64,000 nucleotides of DNA from Thermohalobaculum sp963822985 (GCA_963822985.1 CAWGJU010000013.1:62001-126000), one strand, 5' to 3'. Numbered from the stretch's first letter, positions 34,453-44,474 are shown. The notes: generated from the letters alone by a model not told the origin. A program made the numbers and translations.

Positions 34453-37179
34453 TCAGCGCTCCTCGACCAGGATCTCGCGCTTGCCGACTGCATTGGCGGG
34501 GGTGACGACGCCCTGCGTCTCCATCATCTCGACCAGCCGCGCCGCCTTGTTGTAGCCGATGGCGAGCTTGCGCTGGATATAGCTCGTCGAGCACTTGCGG
34601 TCGCGGGCGACGATGGCGACGGCGCGGTCATAGAGCTCGTCGTCGCTGTCGCCCGGCTGGGCGAGGCCGAGCTTGAGGTCGACCAGCGCCTGCGCCTCCT
34701 CGTCGGCGCCCTCGGTCACGGCGCCGACATAGTCGGGCTTACCGATCGATTTGAGGTGCTGGACGACCTCCTCGACCTCCTCGTCCGAGACGAAGGGGCC
34801 GTGCACGCGGCGGATGCGGCCGCCGCCCGCCATGTAGAGCATGTCGCCCTGGCCGAGCAGCTGCTCGGCGCCCTGCTCGCCCAGGATCGTGCGGCTGTCG
34901 ATCTTCGACGTCACCTGGAATGAGATGCGGGTCGGGAAGTTCGCCTTGATCGTGCCGGTGATGACATCGACCGAGGGGCGCTGCGTCGCCATGATCAGGT
35001 GGATGCCGGAGGCGCGCGCCATCTGGGCAAGGCGCTGGATGCAGGCCTCGATCTCCTTGCCGGCGACCATCATCAAATCGGCCATCTCGTCGACGATGAC
35101 GACGATCAGCGGCATCTCCTCGGGCGCGAAGGTCTCGGTCTCGTAGACCGGCTCGCCCGTGTCGTCGTCAAAGCCCGTCTGCACCGTGCGCGAGAAGGCC
35201 TCGCCCCGCTCGAGCGCGTCGCGCACGCGGGCGTTGTAGCCATCGATGTTGCGCACGCCCAGCTTCGACATCTTGCGATAGCGCTCCTCCATCTCGGCGA
35301 CGACCCATTTGAGGGCGACGATCGCCTTTTTGGGGTCCGTGACGACGGGCGAGAGCAGATGCGGGATGTTGTCGTAGACGCTGAGCTCGAGCATCTTAGG
35401 GTCGATCATGATCAGCCGGCACTGCTGCGGGCTGAGCCTGTAGAGCAGCGACAGGATCATGGTGTTGATCGCCACCGACTTGCCCGAGCCGGTGGTGCCG
35501 GCGATCAGCAGATGCGGCATCTTGGCGAGGTTCACGACGATGGGCGAGCCCGAGATGTCCTTGCCGAGCGCCAAGGCCAGCGGATAGCGGGCGTCGCCGT
35601 ATTCGGTTGTCTCGAAGAGATCGCGCAGCCAGACGCGCTCGCGCTCGGCGTTCGGCAGCTCGATGCCGATGATCGAGCGCCCCGGCACCGTCGAGACGCG
35701 GGCGGCGAGCGCAGACATCGACCGTGCGATGTCGTCGGCCAGCCCGATCACCCGGCTGGCCTTGAGGCCCGGCGCAGGCTCGAGTTCGTAGAGCGTGACG
35801 ACCGGTCCCGGGCGGACGGCGACGATTTCACCGCGCACGCCATAGTCCTCGAGCACGGTCTCGAGCATGCGCGCGTTCTCTTCCAGCGCCACGTCAGAGG
35901 CCTTGTGCCTGACGACCGAGACGGGCTTTTGCAGCAGTGCCAGCGGCGGCGGCGTGTAGGCTTCGGGCTTCTCGATGCCGTCGAGCGCCAGATTCGGTTG
36001 CCGCTCGGCCTCGGCTCGGCGGCTCTTGCGCGGGGCGGCCTGGCCGCGCGCGACGGGCGGACGCACGGCGTCCTCAGGGCGCGGGGTGCGCGGCGCGCCC
36101 GCCCCGTCGTGGGGTTCGACCCCGGCATCGGTCCCGAGCTCGCGCTCGACGCCCGTCAGCCGGTCGAACACGGCGCGCAGCGTCCGGCGGCCGGGAGCGT
36201 CGCCCGCCTGGTCCTCGTCGCCATGCCATTCCGCCGGCACGTGGTCGACGTCGTCGCGCACTGGCGAAGCCGGACCGCCGCCGCGCGCTGCGCCACGCTG
36301 CGCCGGCGCCGCTCCGCGCGAGGCGAAGCGCGGCATCGCCAGCTCCGGGATGGCCGCCATGCGCGCGCGCCAGCCCTGCGTCGGCTCGGCGGGCGGCAGC
36401 GTCTCGGAGCGCGGCCGGCTCAGCCGCTCGCGCGTCCAGTCGCGGCCGGCGACGAGGGCGCGCCGCCCGAGCGCGGCCGACGATCGCGCGCCGGCGCCCG
36501 CGACCGTCGCCAGCGAGCGCGCGAGCCATCGGCCGATCACCCCTGTCTCGTCCACGGTGAAGCCCGTCGCCGCGGCGCCAAGCCCCAGTACGGCCGCGCC
36601 GAGCGCCAGCGTCAGCACCTGCGAGCCCGCCAGCGCGCTCATCGGCACGAGTTCCAGCAGCGCCCGCGCCCCGGCATCGCCGAGGGTTCCGCCAAGCCCG
36701 GTGCCGGCGAGCGGCCAGTCAGGATAGACGGCGTGTGTCGAGGCGAAAACGGGCGCCAGCACCAGCGCGGGCAGGGCAAACAGCGAGCGCGCCCAGATCC
36801 GCTCCTCGCCGATGTGCAGCAGGAAGCGGACGGACCAGACGGCGAGGAAGAGCACCAGCGCCCAGGCGCCGAGGCCGATATAGCGGATGGCAATGTCGGC
36901 GACCATGGCGCCGGGCTCGCCCATCCAGTTCGCCGGCGGCTGGCCGGTGGCGCTGAAGGGGCTGGGGTCGGCCGCGTCATAGGACCAGAGGCTGGCCACC
37001 AGCCCCGCGGCGATCACGCCGAAGCCCAACCCCCAGAGCTCGGAGATGCGCCGCCTGAAGGCGGCCGACATGCGCTCGTCGAGCAGCGGCGTCTTGCCGC
37101 CATCGCCAAAGAAAATCGTCATTCCCGATGCCCTCGAACCCGATCCGGTGCGCGGCTTTCGCCGCTTCTTCTGCTTCAT
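34453..37179 (-). CDS. ftsK: DNA translocase FtsK
   Basis: A 908-residue FtsK/SpoIIIE. Four membrane helices lie in the first 215 residues, then a linker of about 190 residues rich in Arg/Ala/Pro, then the motor: Walker A HLLIAGTTGSGKSVAIN at about residue 560, Walker B-like LIVVIVDEMADLMM, and the C-terminal gamma winged helix (DRKCSTSYIQRKLAIGYNKAARLVEMM) that reads KOPS sequences. It pumps chromosome ends and triggers Xer recombination at division. ATGA overlap with the aminotransferase stop fixes the start. Confidence 0.95.
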   Translation of the reverse strand: MKQKKRRKPRTGSGSRASGMTIFFGDGGKTPLLDERMSAAFRRRISELWGLGFGVIAAGLVASLWSYDAADPSPFSATGQPPANWMGEPGAMVADIAIRYIGLGAWALVLFLAVWSVRFLLHIGEERIWARSLFALPALVLAPVFASTHAVYPDWPLAGTGLGGTLGDAGARALLELVPMSALAGSQVLTLALGAAVLGLGAAATGFTVDETGVIGRWLARSLATVAGAGARSSAALGRRALVAGRDWTRERLSRPRSETLPPAEPTQGWRARMAAIPELAMPRFASRGAAPAQRGAARGGGPASPVRDDVDHVPAEWHGDEDQAGDAPGRRTLRAVFDRLTGVERELGTDAGVEPHDGAGAPRTPRPEDAVRPPVARGQAAPRKSRRAEAERQPNLALDGIEKPEAYTPPPLALLQKPVSVVRHKASDVALEENARMLETVLEDYGVRGEIVAVRPGPVVTLYELEPAPGLKASRVIGLADDIARSMSALAARVSTVPGRSIIGIELPNAERERVWLRDLFETTEYGDARYPLALALGKDISGSPIVVNLAKMPHLLIAGTTGSGKSVAINTMILSLLYRLSPQQCRLIMIDPKMLELSVYDNIPHLLSPVVTDPKKAIVALKWVVAEMEERYRKMSKLGVRNIDGYNARVRDALERGEAFSRTVQTGFDDDTGEPVYETETFAPEEMPLIVVIVDEMADLMMVAGKEIEACIQRLAQMARASGIHLIMATQRPSVDVITGTIKANFPTRISFQVTSKIDSRTILGEQGAEQLLGQGDMLYMAGGGRIRRVHGPFVSDEEVEEVVQHLKSIGKPDYVGAVTEGADEEAQALVDLKLGLAQPGDSDDELYDRAVAIVARDRKCSTSYIQRKLAIGYNKAARLVEMMETQGVVTPANAVGKREILVEER

Positions 37180-38387
37180 GAAAGAACGTCGCGCACGGCC
37201 TCGAGGCCGCGGCGGACCTGCGCCGCCGGCGCGACCAGCGCCAGCCGCAGGTAGCGCGCGCCGGGGTCTCCGCCGCCCAGCGCCGGCGAGACCGGGCGCG
37301 AGAGGTAGGCGCCCGGCAGCGCGCGCACGCCCGCCTCGCGCCAGAGGCGGACGGCCGCCGCCTCGCCATCGCCGGCGCTTTCCCCGACGTCGAGCCAGAG
37401 GAAGAAGCCGGCCTCGGGCGCCATGTAGCCGGGCGCATTGCCCAGGATCTCGTCGGCGACGGCGTATTTCTCGCGATAGAGCGCGCGGTTCGCCTCGACA
37501 TGCGACTCGTCCGCCCAGACGGCGGCAGCCGCGTGCTGCGCCGGGATCGGCAGCGGCGCGCCGGCATAGGCGCGCAGCTGCAGCAGCCTGGCGCGGCTTT
37601 CGGGGCCGGTTGCGGCAAAGCCCGAGCGCAGGCCGGCCAGGTTCGAGCGCTTGGAGAGCGAGTGGAAGCTGACCAGCCGCTCCGGGTCGGCGCCGATCGC
37701 CGCCGCCACCTCCAGCGCGCCGACGGGCGCGTTGTCGCGGTAGATCTCGCAATAGCATTCATCGGCAAAGACGACGAAGTCATGCCGCTCGGCCAGGCGC
37801 AGCAGCCGCTCCCAATAGCCGCGATCGGCGCAGACGCCCTGCGGATTGGCCGGCGAGCAGATATAGACGACCGTCGTGCGGTCCAGCAGCTCGCGCGGCA
37901 GCGCGCCATAGTCCGGCAGGAAGCCGGTCTCCGGCCCGCAGGGCAGGTAGACGGGCTCGGCTCCGGCCGTGACGGCCGCGACCGTGTAGCATTGGTAGAA
38001 GGGGTTCGGCAGCAGGACCGCCGGCTTCTGGCCGTTCTTCGCCTCCGGACTGAGCGCCAGGCAGGCGTTGAACAGCCCCTCGCGCGTGCCGTTCAGCGGG
38101 AAGATGCTGGTCTCCGGGTCGCGCCAGGACTCGGCCAGGCCATAGCGGCGGGCGAGCCAGTCAGAGATCGCCTGGCGCAGCTCCGGGATGCCTTCGTTCG
38201 GCGGATATTTCGACAGCGTCGCGGAATGCTGCAGCATGATCGGGCCGACGAAGTCGGGCACGGGATGCTGCGGCTCGCCCAGCGACATGGCGATTTCCGG
38301 CCCGCCCGGGGATATGTCGGCCAAAAGCCGCCGCAGACGCGGGAACGCATACTCCGGCAGATCGCCGTACCGGGCGGGAAACTGCAT
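37176..38387 (-). CDS. PLP-dependent class I/II aminotransferase (DapC-like)
   Basis: A 403-residue fold-type I aminotransferase. Lys246 binds pyridoxal phosphate in SFHSLSKRSNLAGLRSGF; Asn181-Pro182 (CSPANPQGV), Asp209 (VFADECYCEIY) and a C-terminal Arg in GARYLRLAL complete the site. It resembles succinyldiaminopimelate transaminase, which would feed lysine and peptidoglycan, but other acceptors cannot be excluded. In relatives this gene also precedes ftsK. The start MQFPARYG is chosen; an in-frame ATG 30 bases upstream exists. Confidence 0.85.
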   Translation of the reverse strand: MQFPARYGDLPEYAFPRLRRLLADISPGGPEIAMSLGEPQHPVPDFVGPIMLQHSATLSKYPPNEGIPELRQAISDWLARRYGLAESWRDPETSIFPLNGTREGLFNACLALSPEAKNGQKPAVLLPNPFYQCYTVAAVTAGAEPVYLPCGPETGFLPDYGALPRELLDRTTVVYICSPANPQGVCADRGYWERLLRLAERHDFVVFADECYCEIYRDNAPVGALEVAAAIGADPERLVSFHSLSKRSNLAGLRSGFAATGPESRARLLQLRAYAGAPLPIPAQHAAAAVWADESHVEANRALYREKYAVADEILGNAPGYMAPEAGFFLWLDVGESAGDGEAAAVRLWREAGVRALPGAYLSRPVSPALGGGDPGARYLRLALVAPAAQVRRGLEAVRDVLS

Positions 38388-38596
38388 CTTTGTGCCTCGC
38401 GCGGGCATCTGACGCACCCGCTTCAGCCCGGAAGATACCCGGGCGACAGGTTACGGTCCAGTTTCCGGCGTGCCGGGGAAGTCGGAGGGGCACGGCATGT
38501 TGCCCCCAAACTTCACTGTGGGCGCAGGGTGCTCGCGTCCGCGGCGCTCCGGGCGTCGCCCGGCCGGCCGAATGGCGCCGGGATGCCGGTCGCCGC

Positions 38597-39934
38597 CTAG
38601 GCCGCCAGCGCCGCCTCGATGGCGCTGCCGATCCGCAGCAGCCGCGCCTCGGCGCGCGGCGGCGCAAACAGCATCAGCCCGCACATCGGCGTGTTGGTGG
38701 GGATCGTCAGCGAGCAGAGGCCGAGCAGGTTCGCCAGCCGCGTGTTGCGCAGCGCCATCAGGTTGCGCTCGGCGAAATAGGCCGGATCGTCCAACAGGCG
38801 CCGCACCTCGGGCGGCCAGATGGGCGTCGTCGGCATCACGATCAGCCCGTGCTCGTCCATCCGCCGGCACAGCGCTTCCGACAGCCGCGCGAACTCGCGC
38901 CGCGCCGCGTCGTCCTTGGCCGCATCGGCGCCCTTGCCCTGGCGAAAGCGCTCCTCGATGCGGGTGTACATGACGCCGGGGTTGGCCTCGATCAGCTCGC
39001 CCCACGCGGCCCAGGCCTCCGACGTCACCACGGGGCTGAGCTCGCGCATCGCCCGCACGACGCCGTCGAACTCGGGCACCTCGCCCCGCGAAACGCGCGC
39101 GCCTGCGCGGCCGAGATGCTCGACGGCGACGTCGAAGGCCGGGGCGATGCCGTCGTCGCAGCCGTCGAGCACCAGCGTCTCGGCGATGTGCAGCCGCTCG
39201 TCGCCGAGGGCCCCGCCGGACAGGTCGGGCGGGGCGGTGTCGGCGAGGATGCCGAGGAGCAGCGCGGCGTCCTCCACCGTGCGGCAGAGCGGGCCGACGG
39301 TGTCGAGTCCCGGCGAGAGCGCCAGCACGCCCTCGAGCGGGATCAGCCCGGCCGTGGTCTTTAGCCCGACGAGGTCGTTCCAGCCCGCCGGGATCCGCAC
39401 CGAGCCGCCAGTGTCCGAGCCGATGCCGGCGGCGGCAAGGCCCAGCCGCGTCGAAACCGCAGCACCCGAGCTCGAGCCGCCCGGCGCGCGGTCGGGCTCG
39501 ATGGCGTTCGGCGGCGTGCCCGTCATCGGGTTCACGCCCAGGCCCGAGAAGGCGAGTTCCGAAGTGTGCGTCTTGCCGAGGCAGACCGTGCCGGCGGCCG
39601 TCGCGCGGCGCAGCACCAGGGCGTCGGCCTCCGGCACTCGGCCGGCGAGCAGGCGCGTGCCGCCCTCGGTCGCCAGGCCGGCCGTGTCGAACAGGTCCTT
39701 CCACGAGATCGGCACCCCGTCGAGCGGCCCGGCGCGATCGCCGGCCCTGGCCCGCGCCGCCGCGGCCTGGGCCTCGGCCCTGGCGCGCTGGGGCGTCGTG
39801 CGGGCGTAGATCGCGTCGCGCGACGGATGCCGTTCGATGGCCTCGAGGAAGGCCTCGGTCAGCTCGACCGGATCGATTCGGCGCTCGCCGATGCCGCGGC
39901 CGAGCTCCTCGGCCGATCGCTGCAGCCAATCCAT
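38597..39934 (-). CDS. Amidase signature family hydrolase (second copy in window)
   Basis: A 445-residue amidase with the triad Lys79 (ISWKDLF), Ser154 (APGGSSSGAAV) and Ser178 (GSDTGGSVRIPA). It is only distantly similar to the amidase at 1.4 kb, so it is not a recent duplicate. Substrate unknown; allophanate- or indoleacetamide-type activity would need more context than exists here. The ATG at 39934 (MDWLQRS) is favoured. It diverges from the UbiH-type gene. Confidence 0.86.
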   Translation of the reverse strand: MDWLQRSAEELGRGIGERRIDPVELTEAFLEAIERHPSRDAIYARTTPQRARAEAQAAAARARAGDRAGPLDGVPISWKDLFDTAGLATEGGTRLLAGRVPEADALVLRRATAAGTVCLGKTHTSELAFSGLGVNPMTGTPPNAIEPDRAPGGSSSGAAVSTRLGLAAAGIGSDTGGSVRIPAGWNDLVGLKTTAGLIPLEGVLALSPGLDTVGPLCRTVEDAALLLGILADTAPPDLSGGALGDERLHIAETLVLDGCDDGIAPAFDVAVEHLGRAGARVSRGEVPEFDGVVRAMRELSPVVTSEAWAAWGELIEANPGVMYTRIEERFRQGKGADAAKDDAARREFARLSEALCRRMDEHGLIVMPTTPIWPPEVRRLLDDPAYFAERNLMALRNTRLANLLGLCSLTIPTNTPMCGLMLFAPPRAEARLLRIGSAIEAALAA

Positions 39935-40020
39935 CTTTTCCCTCCCCAATGCCTCGGCCCATGCACCGCCCATGCCCTGGCCGGTGGACAATCGCGGGAG
40001 GTGCACCAATAGTAAAGCCC

Positions 40021-41241
40021 GTGGCGGATCGGTTCGATACGGTCGTTCTCGGCGGCGGGCTGGTCGGCTCGGCGCTGGCGCTCGCGCTGGCGCGGCATGG
40101 GATCGAGTCGGCGCTGCTCGACCCGCTGCCGGCGGAGGTGCGCGCCGATCCCGAATTCGACGGCCGCGCCTATGCGGTGGCGCCCGGCTCGGCCAACCTG
40201 CTGCGCGCGCTCGGCATCTGGGACGGGGTGGGACGCCATGCCGAGCCCGTCCGGCGGATCAGCGTCGCCGACCGGGCGGACGGCCCGCTGCCGGCGGCGG
40301 CGCTGCATTTCGACCCGGCCGAGGGCGACCAGGAGACGCTTGGCTGGATCCTCGAGGACCGTTTCCTACGCGGCGCCCTGCTGCGCGCCGTGGCGAATGC
40401 GCCCGGGATCGAGCACCGCGCGCCGGCCCGGTCGGATGCCGTGCGGCTGGCGCCCACAGGGGCCGAGGTCGACCTCGCTGGCGAGACGCTGCGCTCGGCG
40501 CTGGTCCTCGCCTGCGACGGCCGGCGCTCGGCCACGGCGCGGGCCGCCGGGATTGGTTATCTATCCTGGGATTATCCGCAGACGGGCCTCGTCTGCGCCA
40601 TCGAGCACGAGCGGCCGCATGGCGGCGAGGCGCACCAGGCGTTCTTCGCCGGCGGGCCGTTCGCGCAGCTGCCGCTGCCGGGCAACCGCTCCTCGATCGT
40701 CTGGTCCGAGGCCAAGGCGCGCGCCGACGAGATCGCGGCGCTGGACGACGCGGCCTACACGGCCGAGATCGCGCGCCGGCTGGGCGGGCGGCTCGGCGAG
40801 GTGCGGCTGGCGGGCCGGCGCTGGGCCTATCCGCTGGGGCTCGCGCTCGCCACCTGCTATGCTAGGCCGCGTCTCGCGGTCGCCGGCGACGCGGCGCATG
40901 GCGTCCATCCGATCGCCGGCCAGGGGCTGAACATGGGACTGCGCGACGTCGCCGCCTTGACCGAAGTGCTGGTCGAGGCGGCGCGGCGCGGCGAAGACAT
41001 CGGCGCGCTCGACGTGCTGCGCCGCTACGAGCGCTGGCGGCGCTTCGATGCGACGGCGATGACGCTGGGGATGGACGGACTGAACCGACTGTTCTCGACC
41101 GGCGTGGGGCCCGCGCAGGCGCTGCGCAATGCCGGGCTGCACATGGTCGCGCGCCTCGCCCCCGCCCGGCGCTTCTTCATGTCCGAGGCGGCGGGTCTTT
41201 CGGGCGACGTGCCGCGGCTGCTGTCCGGCCAGACGATCTGA
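40021..41241 (+). CDS. UbiH/UbiF-family FAD-dependent hydroxylase
   Basis: A 406-residue flavin monooxygenase with the three family motifs: FDTVVLGGGLVGSALALAL (FAD dinucleotide fold), VLACDGRRSATA (DG motif for FAD/NADPH) and LAVAGDAAHGVHPIAGQGLNMGLRD (ribose-binding GD motif). It adds a hydroxyl to the ubiquinone ring, probably at one of the three positions; which one is not readable. The start codon is taken as GTG 40021 for its fit to the family N-terminus; a purine-rich ribosome site lies further upstream than ideal, so the start is uncertain. Confidence 0.86.
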   Translation: MADRFDTVVLGGGLVGSALALALARHGIESALLDPLPAEVRADPEFDGRAYAVAPGSANLLRALGIWDGVGRHAEPVRRISVADRADGPLPAAALHFDPAEGDQETLGWILEDRFLRGALLRAVANAPGIEHRAPARSDAVRLAPTGAEVDLAGETLRSALVLACDGRRSATARAAGIGYLSWDYPQTGLVCAIEHERPHGGEAHQAFFAGGPFAQLPLPGNRSSIVWSEAKARADEIAALDDAAYTAEIARRLGGRLGEVRLAGRRWAYPLGLALATCYARPRLAVAGDAAHGVHPIAGQGLNMGLRDVAALTEVLVEAARRGEDIGALDVLRRYERWRRFDATAMTLGMDGLNRLFSTGVGPAQALRNAGLHMVARLAPARRFFMSEAAGLSGDVPRLLSGQTI

Positions 41242-42243
41242 CTAGCTTCCGCCGCGAAACGCCGCCTCGACCTCGTCGAGCAGCAGCCGCTCCTGCCCCG
41301 CATAGCGGGGCGAGAAGTGGAACGGCTCGACGCGGGCCACGCCGGCCAGCCGGGCCAGTTCTCCCGCTTGCGCCGCCGTCAAGTGCGCGCGGGCGGCTGC
41401 GAGGGCGGCATCGGCCTGCACGAACACCGCCTCGATGAAGAGGGTGTCGGCGCCGCGCGCCAGCTCGACGATGCGCTCGCGGTTGCCGGCCGTGTTCGCC
41501 GCATCCGTCACATAGGCGACCTTCTGCCCGGGCGTGATCGAGGCCACCTCGCGCAGCGACCCGAGCGGGACGGTCTCGTTCTCTCCCGAGGCCCGCCGCA
41601 CCTCGATGGGCGTGTCTGGCGGCGCCTTGTCGAAGATGGCCGCCTTGAACCGGTTCAGCCACGGCCCTGTGGCAAGCCCGCGCTCTTCCAGCCGATTGCG
41701 CCAGACATTCACATGCTCCGGCTCCTGCAGCGCGAAGGCCAGGCAGGGCGTCTGGTGCTCGAGCTCGGCGCAGCTGACCGAGAGCGACGATTCCTCCCGC
41801 AGCAGCCCCCCGGAGGCCGCGGAGCCCTCGACCGGCTCGCGCGCGAAGCGGCGCGTCAGCCGAAAGCGCGCGCAGCGCTCCTGTCCCTCGCCCGCCACCT
41901 CGGTGGCGATGAACACCAGGTCCGCATCGTAGCGGTCGGCGAGGTTCCAAGTATAGCCGTTCAGCTTGGCCTCGACCCGGTCGATGAAGCCGGTCGGGCC
42001 ATAGAGCCGCACCTCCTTTGCGCGCCCGACCAGCAGGCGCAGCAACCGGTCGAAGCCGACAAAGTGGTCGATATGCGCGTGCGAGACAAAGACATCCGTC
42101 AGCCGCAGCACGGCGCGCGCCGGCAGCAGGGCGATGTCGCCGAGGTCGAACAGGATCGCCCGGCGCTCCAGCAGGAAGTCGACGAAGACGCCCGGATCGC
42201 CGAAGCGGTCGTTGACGAGCGAAGGGTAGAAGCGGGGCCGCAT
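41242..42243 (-). CDS. MBL-fold metal-dependent hydrolase, RNase Z-like
   Basis: The 333-residue protein has the zinc motif VSHAHIDHFVGFD (His55, His57, Asp59, His60), EHQTPCLAFALQEP and the later KVAYVTDAANTAGNR Asp ligand, with HFSPRYAG near the end; these fit RNase Z/ElaC-like enzymes, but a long insert in the middle and the absence of the usual exosite make substrate assignment unsure. It is the last gene of the lut run, 9 bases after lutC, and abuts the convergent UbiH-type gene with no gap. Confidence 0.78.
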   Translation of the reverse strand: MRPRFYPSLVNDRFGDPGVFVDFLLERRAILFDLGDIALLPARAVLRLTDVFVSHAHIDHFVGFDRLLRLLVGRAKEVRLYGPTGFIDRVEAKLNGYTWNLADRYDADLVFIATEVAGEGQERCARFRLTRRFAREPVEGSAASGGLLREESSLSVSCAELEHQTPCLAFALQEPEHVNVWRNRLEERGLATGPWLNRFKAAIFDKAPPDTPIEVRRASGENETVPLGSLREVASITPGQKVAYVTDAANTAGNRERIVELARGADTLFIEAVFVQADAALAAARAHLTAAQAGELARLAGVARVEPFHFSPRYAGQERLLLDEVEAAFRGGS

Positions 42244-42252
42244 CGCCCCCGG

Positions 42253-42870
42253 TCAACCCTCGGCCGGACCGACCACGAAGATGTGCAGCGCCACCGGGCC
42301 GTGCGCGCCCAGCTGCAGCGTCTGACCGATATCGGCGCTGCGCGAGGGGCCGGTGACGAAGTTCGTCGTGCGCGGGGTCAGCCCGCGCTTGCGCCACGCG
42401 GCCCAGAGCTCCTCATAGCCGCCGACGATGTCGCTCGCGTGCACGACGGCGAAGTTCGTCTCGCCGAGGAAGTTCAGCGTCACGGGGTTCTCCGGGCCCG
42501 AGGCGAAGACCAGCGAACCCGTCTCGGCCATGCCGAACTCGGCGCGAGTCATGGTGGCGGGCTCCTCAAGGCGGCCCGGCCCGGTCGTGTGCTCGAGCCC
42601 GCCCCAGTCGCGGGCGAAGAGCGGGTCGGCGCCCGTCCGGATCGCCGCCGGCAGGTTGCGCCGGCGCAGCTCCTCGGCCAGCGCCGCGGGCAGCTCGTCC
42701 GTCGAGGCGATGCGCGAGACGGTCGCGTCGACCGCGCGCGCCTTGGCCATGAACTGCTCGACCGCGACCTCTCCGCCGGCCGTCGCGAGCCGCGGCGTCA
42801 GGCGCGGCGGGGCGCCCACGCCGGTGGCCGAGCGCCGAACCTTGGCGAGGATGCGGTCGCGCGCGCTCAT
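42253..42870 (-). CDS. lutC: Lactate utilisation protein LutC (LUD domain)
   Basis: A 205-residue LUD-domain protein: MTRAEFGMAETGSLVFASGPENPVT, then HIVVGGYEELW-like segment (HASDIVGGYEELWAAW) and NFVTGPSRSADIGQTLQLGAHGPVALH are all typical of LutC/YkgG. With LutA and LutB it forms the three-part L-lactate dehydrogenase-type iron-sulfur complex. Its start overlaps the small membrane frame upstream by ATGA. Confidence 0.9.
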   Translation of the reverse strand: MSARDRILAKVRRSATGVGAPPRLTPRLATAGGEVAVEQFMAKARAVDATVSRIASTDELPAALAEELRRRNLPAAIRTGADPLFARDWGGLEHTTGPGRLEEPATMTRAEFGMAETGSLVFASGPENPVTLNFLGETNFAVVHASDIVGGYEELWAAWRKRGLTPRTTNFVTGPSRSADIGQTLQLGAHGPVALHIFVVGPAEG

Positions 42871-43019
42871 TCACTCGTCCTGGCGAGCAGGGCGACCAGG
42901 CAGACGAAGACATAGCCGATCAGCGCCATGTCAGCGATCGTCTTCCATTGTGGGTCAATGTCGAGCCGGCGAACCAAGACGACCAGCAGGAACGGGGCGA
43001 GCCAGAGCGTGCCCTCCAT
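42867..43019 (-). CDS. 50-residue membrane protein between lutB and lutC
   Basis: Open frame of 51 codons reading MEGTLWLAPFLLVVLVRRLD then a short polar part and IADMALIGYVFVCLVALLAR. Two hydrophobic helices flank an acidic/polar turn. It begins 7 bases after the lutB stop and ends in an ATGA overlap with lutC, so its spacing is that of a real operon member. No family recognised; it may anchor the LutABC complex to the inner membrane (inference). Too short for standard size cut-offs. Confidence 0.62.
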   Translation of the reverse strand: MEGTLWLAPFLLVVLVRRLDIDPQWKTIADMALIGYVFVCLVALLARTSE

Positions 43020-43026
43020 TGAGCGC

Positions 43027-44467
43027 TCACCGGCCCGGCGCCTTTCGGGCCGCCCGCCGCGACGACCATTGCGCCTGGAAGGTGCCGCCCTCGGGCGCCG
43101 GAAAGTCGCGGTGGTCGGTCCAGCCCTGCCCCATGGGCAGGCGGCGGATGCGGCCCCCGCGCGCCATCAGCCGCAGTGCGCGCGCGCCGAGGCCCGACGC
43201 CAGGCGATAGGCCCAGGGCGTGCCCGCCATGGTCCGCCAGAGGCCAAGCCCCCAGCGGGCGGCGGATGGCGTCAGCCGCTTCTCGAACTCGCGCTCGCGC
43301 CAGTGCCGCATCATCTTGGGCAGCGGGATGCGCATCGGGCACACCTCCTCGCAGCGCCCGCAGAAGGTCGAGGCGTTCGGCAGCTGCCCGCCCTCCTCGA
43401 CGCCGATCAGGCTGGGCGTCAGCACGGCGCCCATCGGCCCGGGATAGACCCAGCCATAAGCGTGCCCGCCGACGGCCTTGTAGACCGGGCAATGGTTCAT
43501 GCAGGCGCCGCAGCGGATGCAGCGCAGCATGTCCTGGAACTCGGTCCCCAGCATGTTCGACCGGCCGTTGTCGAGCAGCACGACATGGTACTGCTCCGGC
43601 CCGTCCGGGTCCTCGGCGCGGCGCGGGCCCGCGGAGAAGGTCGTGTAGACCGACATCTCCTGCCCGGTGGCCGAACGGGCCAGCACGCGCAGCACGGTGG
43701 CGGCGTCCTCCAGCGTCGGCACGATCTTCTCGATCGAGGCCATGACGATGTGAACCCTGGGCAGCGACTGGGAAAGGTCGCCATTGCCCTCGTTGGTGAC
43801 GATCACCGACTGGCCGGTCTCGGCGACGAGCATGTTGGCGCCGGTGATGCCGACCTCGGCCTCGAAATACTTCTGGCGCAGCACGGTGCGCGCCTCGGTC
43901 AGCATCGAGTTCGAGCGCCAGCCGCCGCTTCGGGTCGAGATGCGTGTGCCGCTCGCGGAAGAGCTGGTCGATCTCGTCGAGCGTGACGTGGATCGCCGGG
44001 GCGATGATGTGGCTGGGGATCTCGCCCCGCAGCTGGACGATGTATTCGCCGAGGTCGGTCTCGACAGGGGTGATCCCGTGCTCGGCCAGGTAGTCGTTGA
44101 TCCGGCACTCCTCCGAGATCAGCGTCTTGCCCTTGTTCACCGTCTTGGCGCCGACCGACCGGCAGATCTCGAGCACGATGCGCTGCGCATCCTCGGCCGT
44201 CTCGGCCCAGTGCACCTTCCCGCCGGCCTCGGTGACCTTGGCCTCGTAGGCCTCGAGATACTGGGCGAGGTTGGCGAGTACGTGGTTCTTGAGGTCGCGC
44301 GCCGAGTCTCGCAGCGCGTCGAACTCGGGCAGCGCCGCGCGCGCCTCGGCCCGCCGGCGGATGAAGCCGCCCTGCGCCGCGCCCATCGCCGCCTGGATGT
44401 TGCGATCGGCCAGCGCGGTGCGCGCGTTCTGCTTGAAGCGGTGGCTGGTGGGCGCGTGCGCGGTCAT
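43027..44467 (-). CDS. lutB: Lactate utilisation iron-sulfur protein LutB (frame broken near 43905-43930)
   Basis: The N-terminal part (MTAHAPTSHRFKQNAR ... ETDLGEYIVQLRGEIPSHIIAPAIH) and C-terminal part (LTEARTVLRQKYFEAEVGITGAN ... ) together form one LutB/LldF protein of about 480 residues. Two 4Fe-4S motifs are intact: CIRCGACMNHCPVY and CGRCEEVCPMRIP. The frame changes between LDPKRRLALE and NSMLTEAR by one base. It is likely an indel of sequencing, since both halves are well kept. It is 7 bases after lutA. Confidence 0.87.
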
Positions 44468-44474
44468 TGTCTTC

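Noticed and set aside
37180..37758. In-frame upstream extension of ftsK into the aminotransferase gene
   Set aside because: The ATGA junction and the FtsK N-terminus fit 37179; the upstream part is an out-of-frame reading of the aminotransferase.
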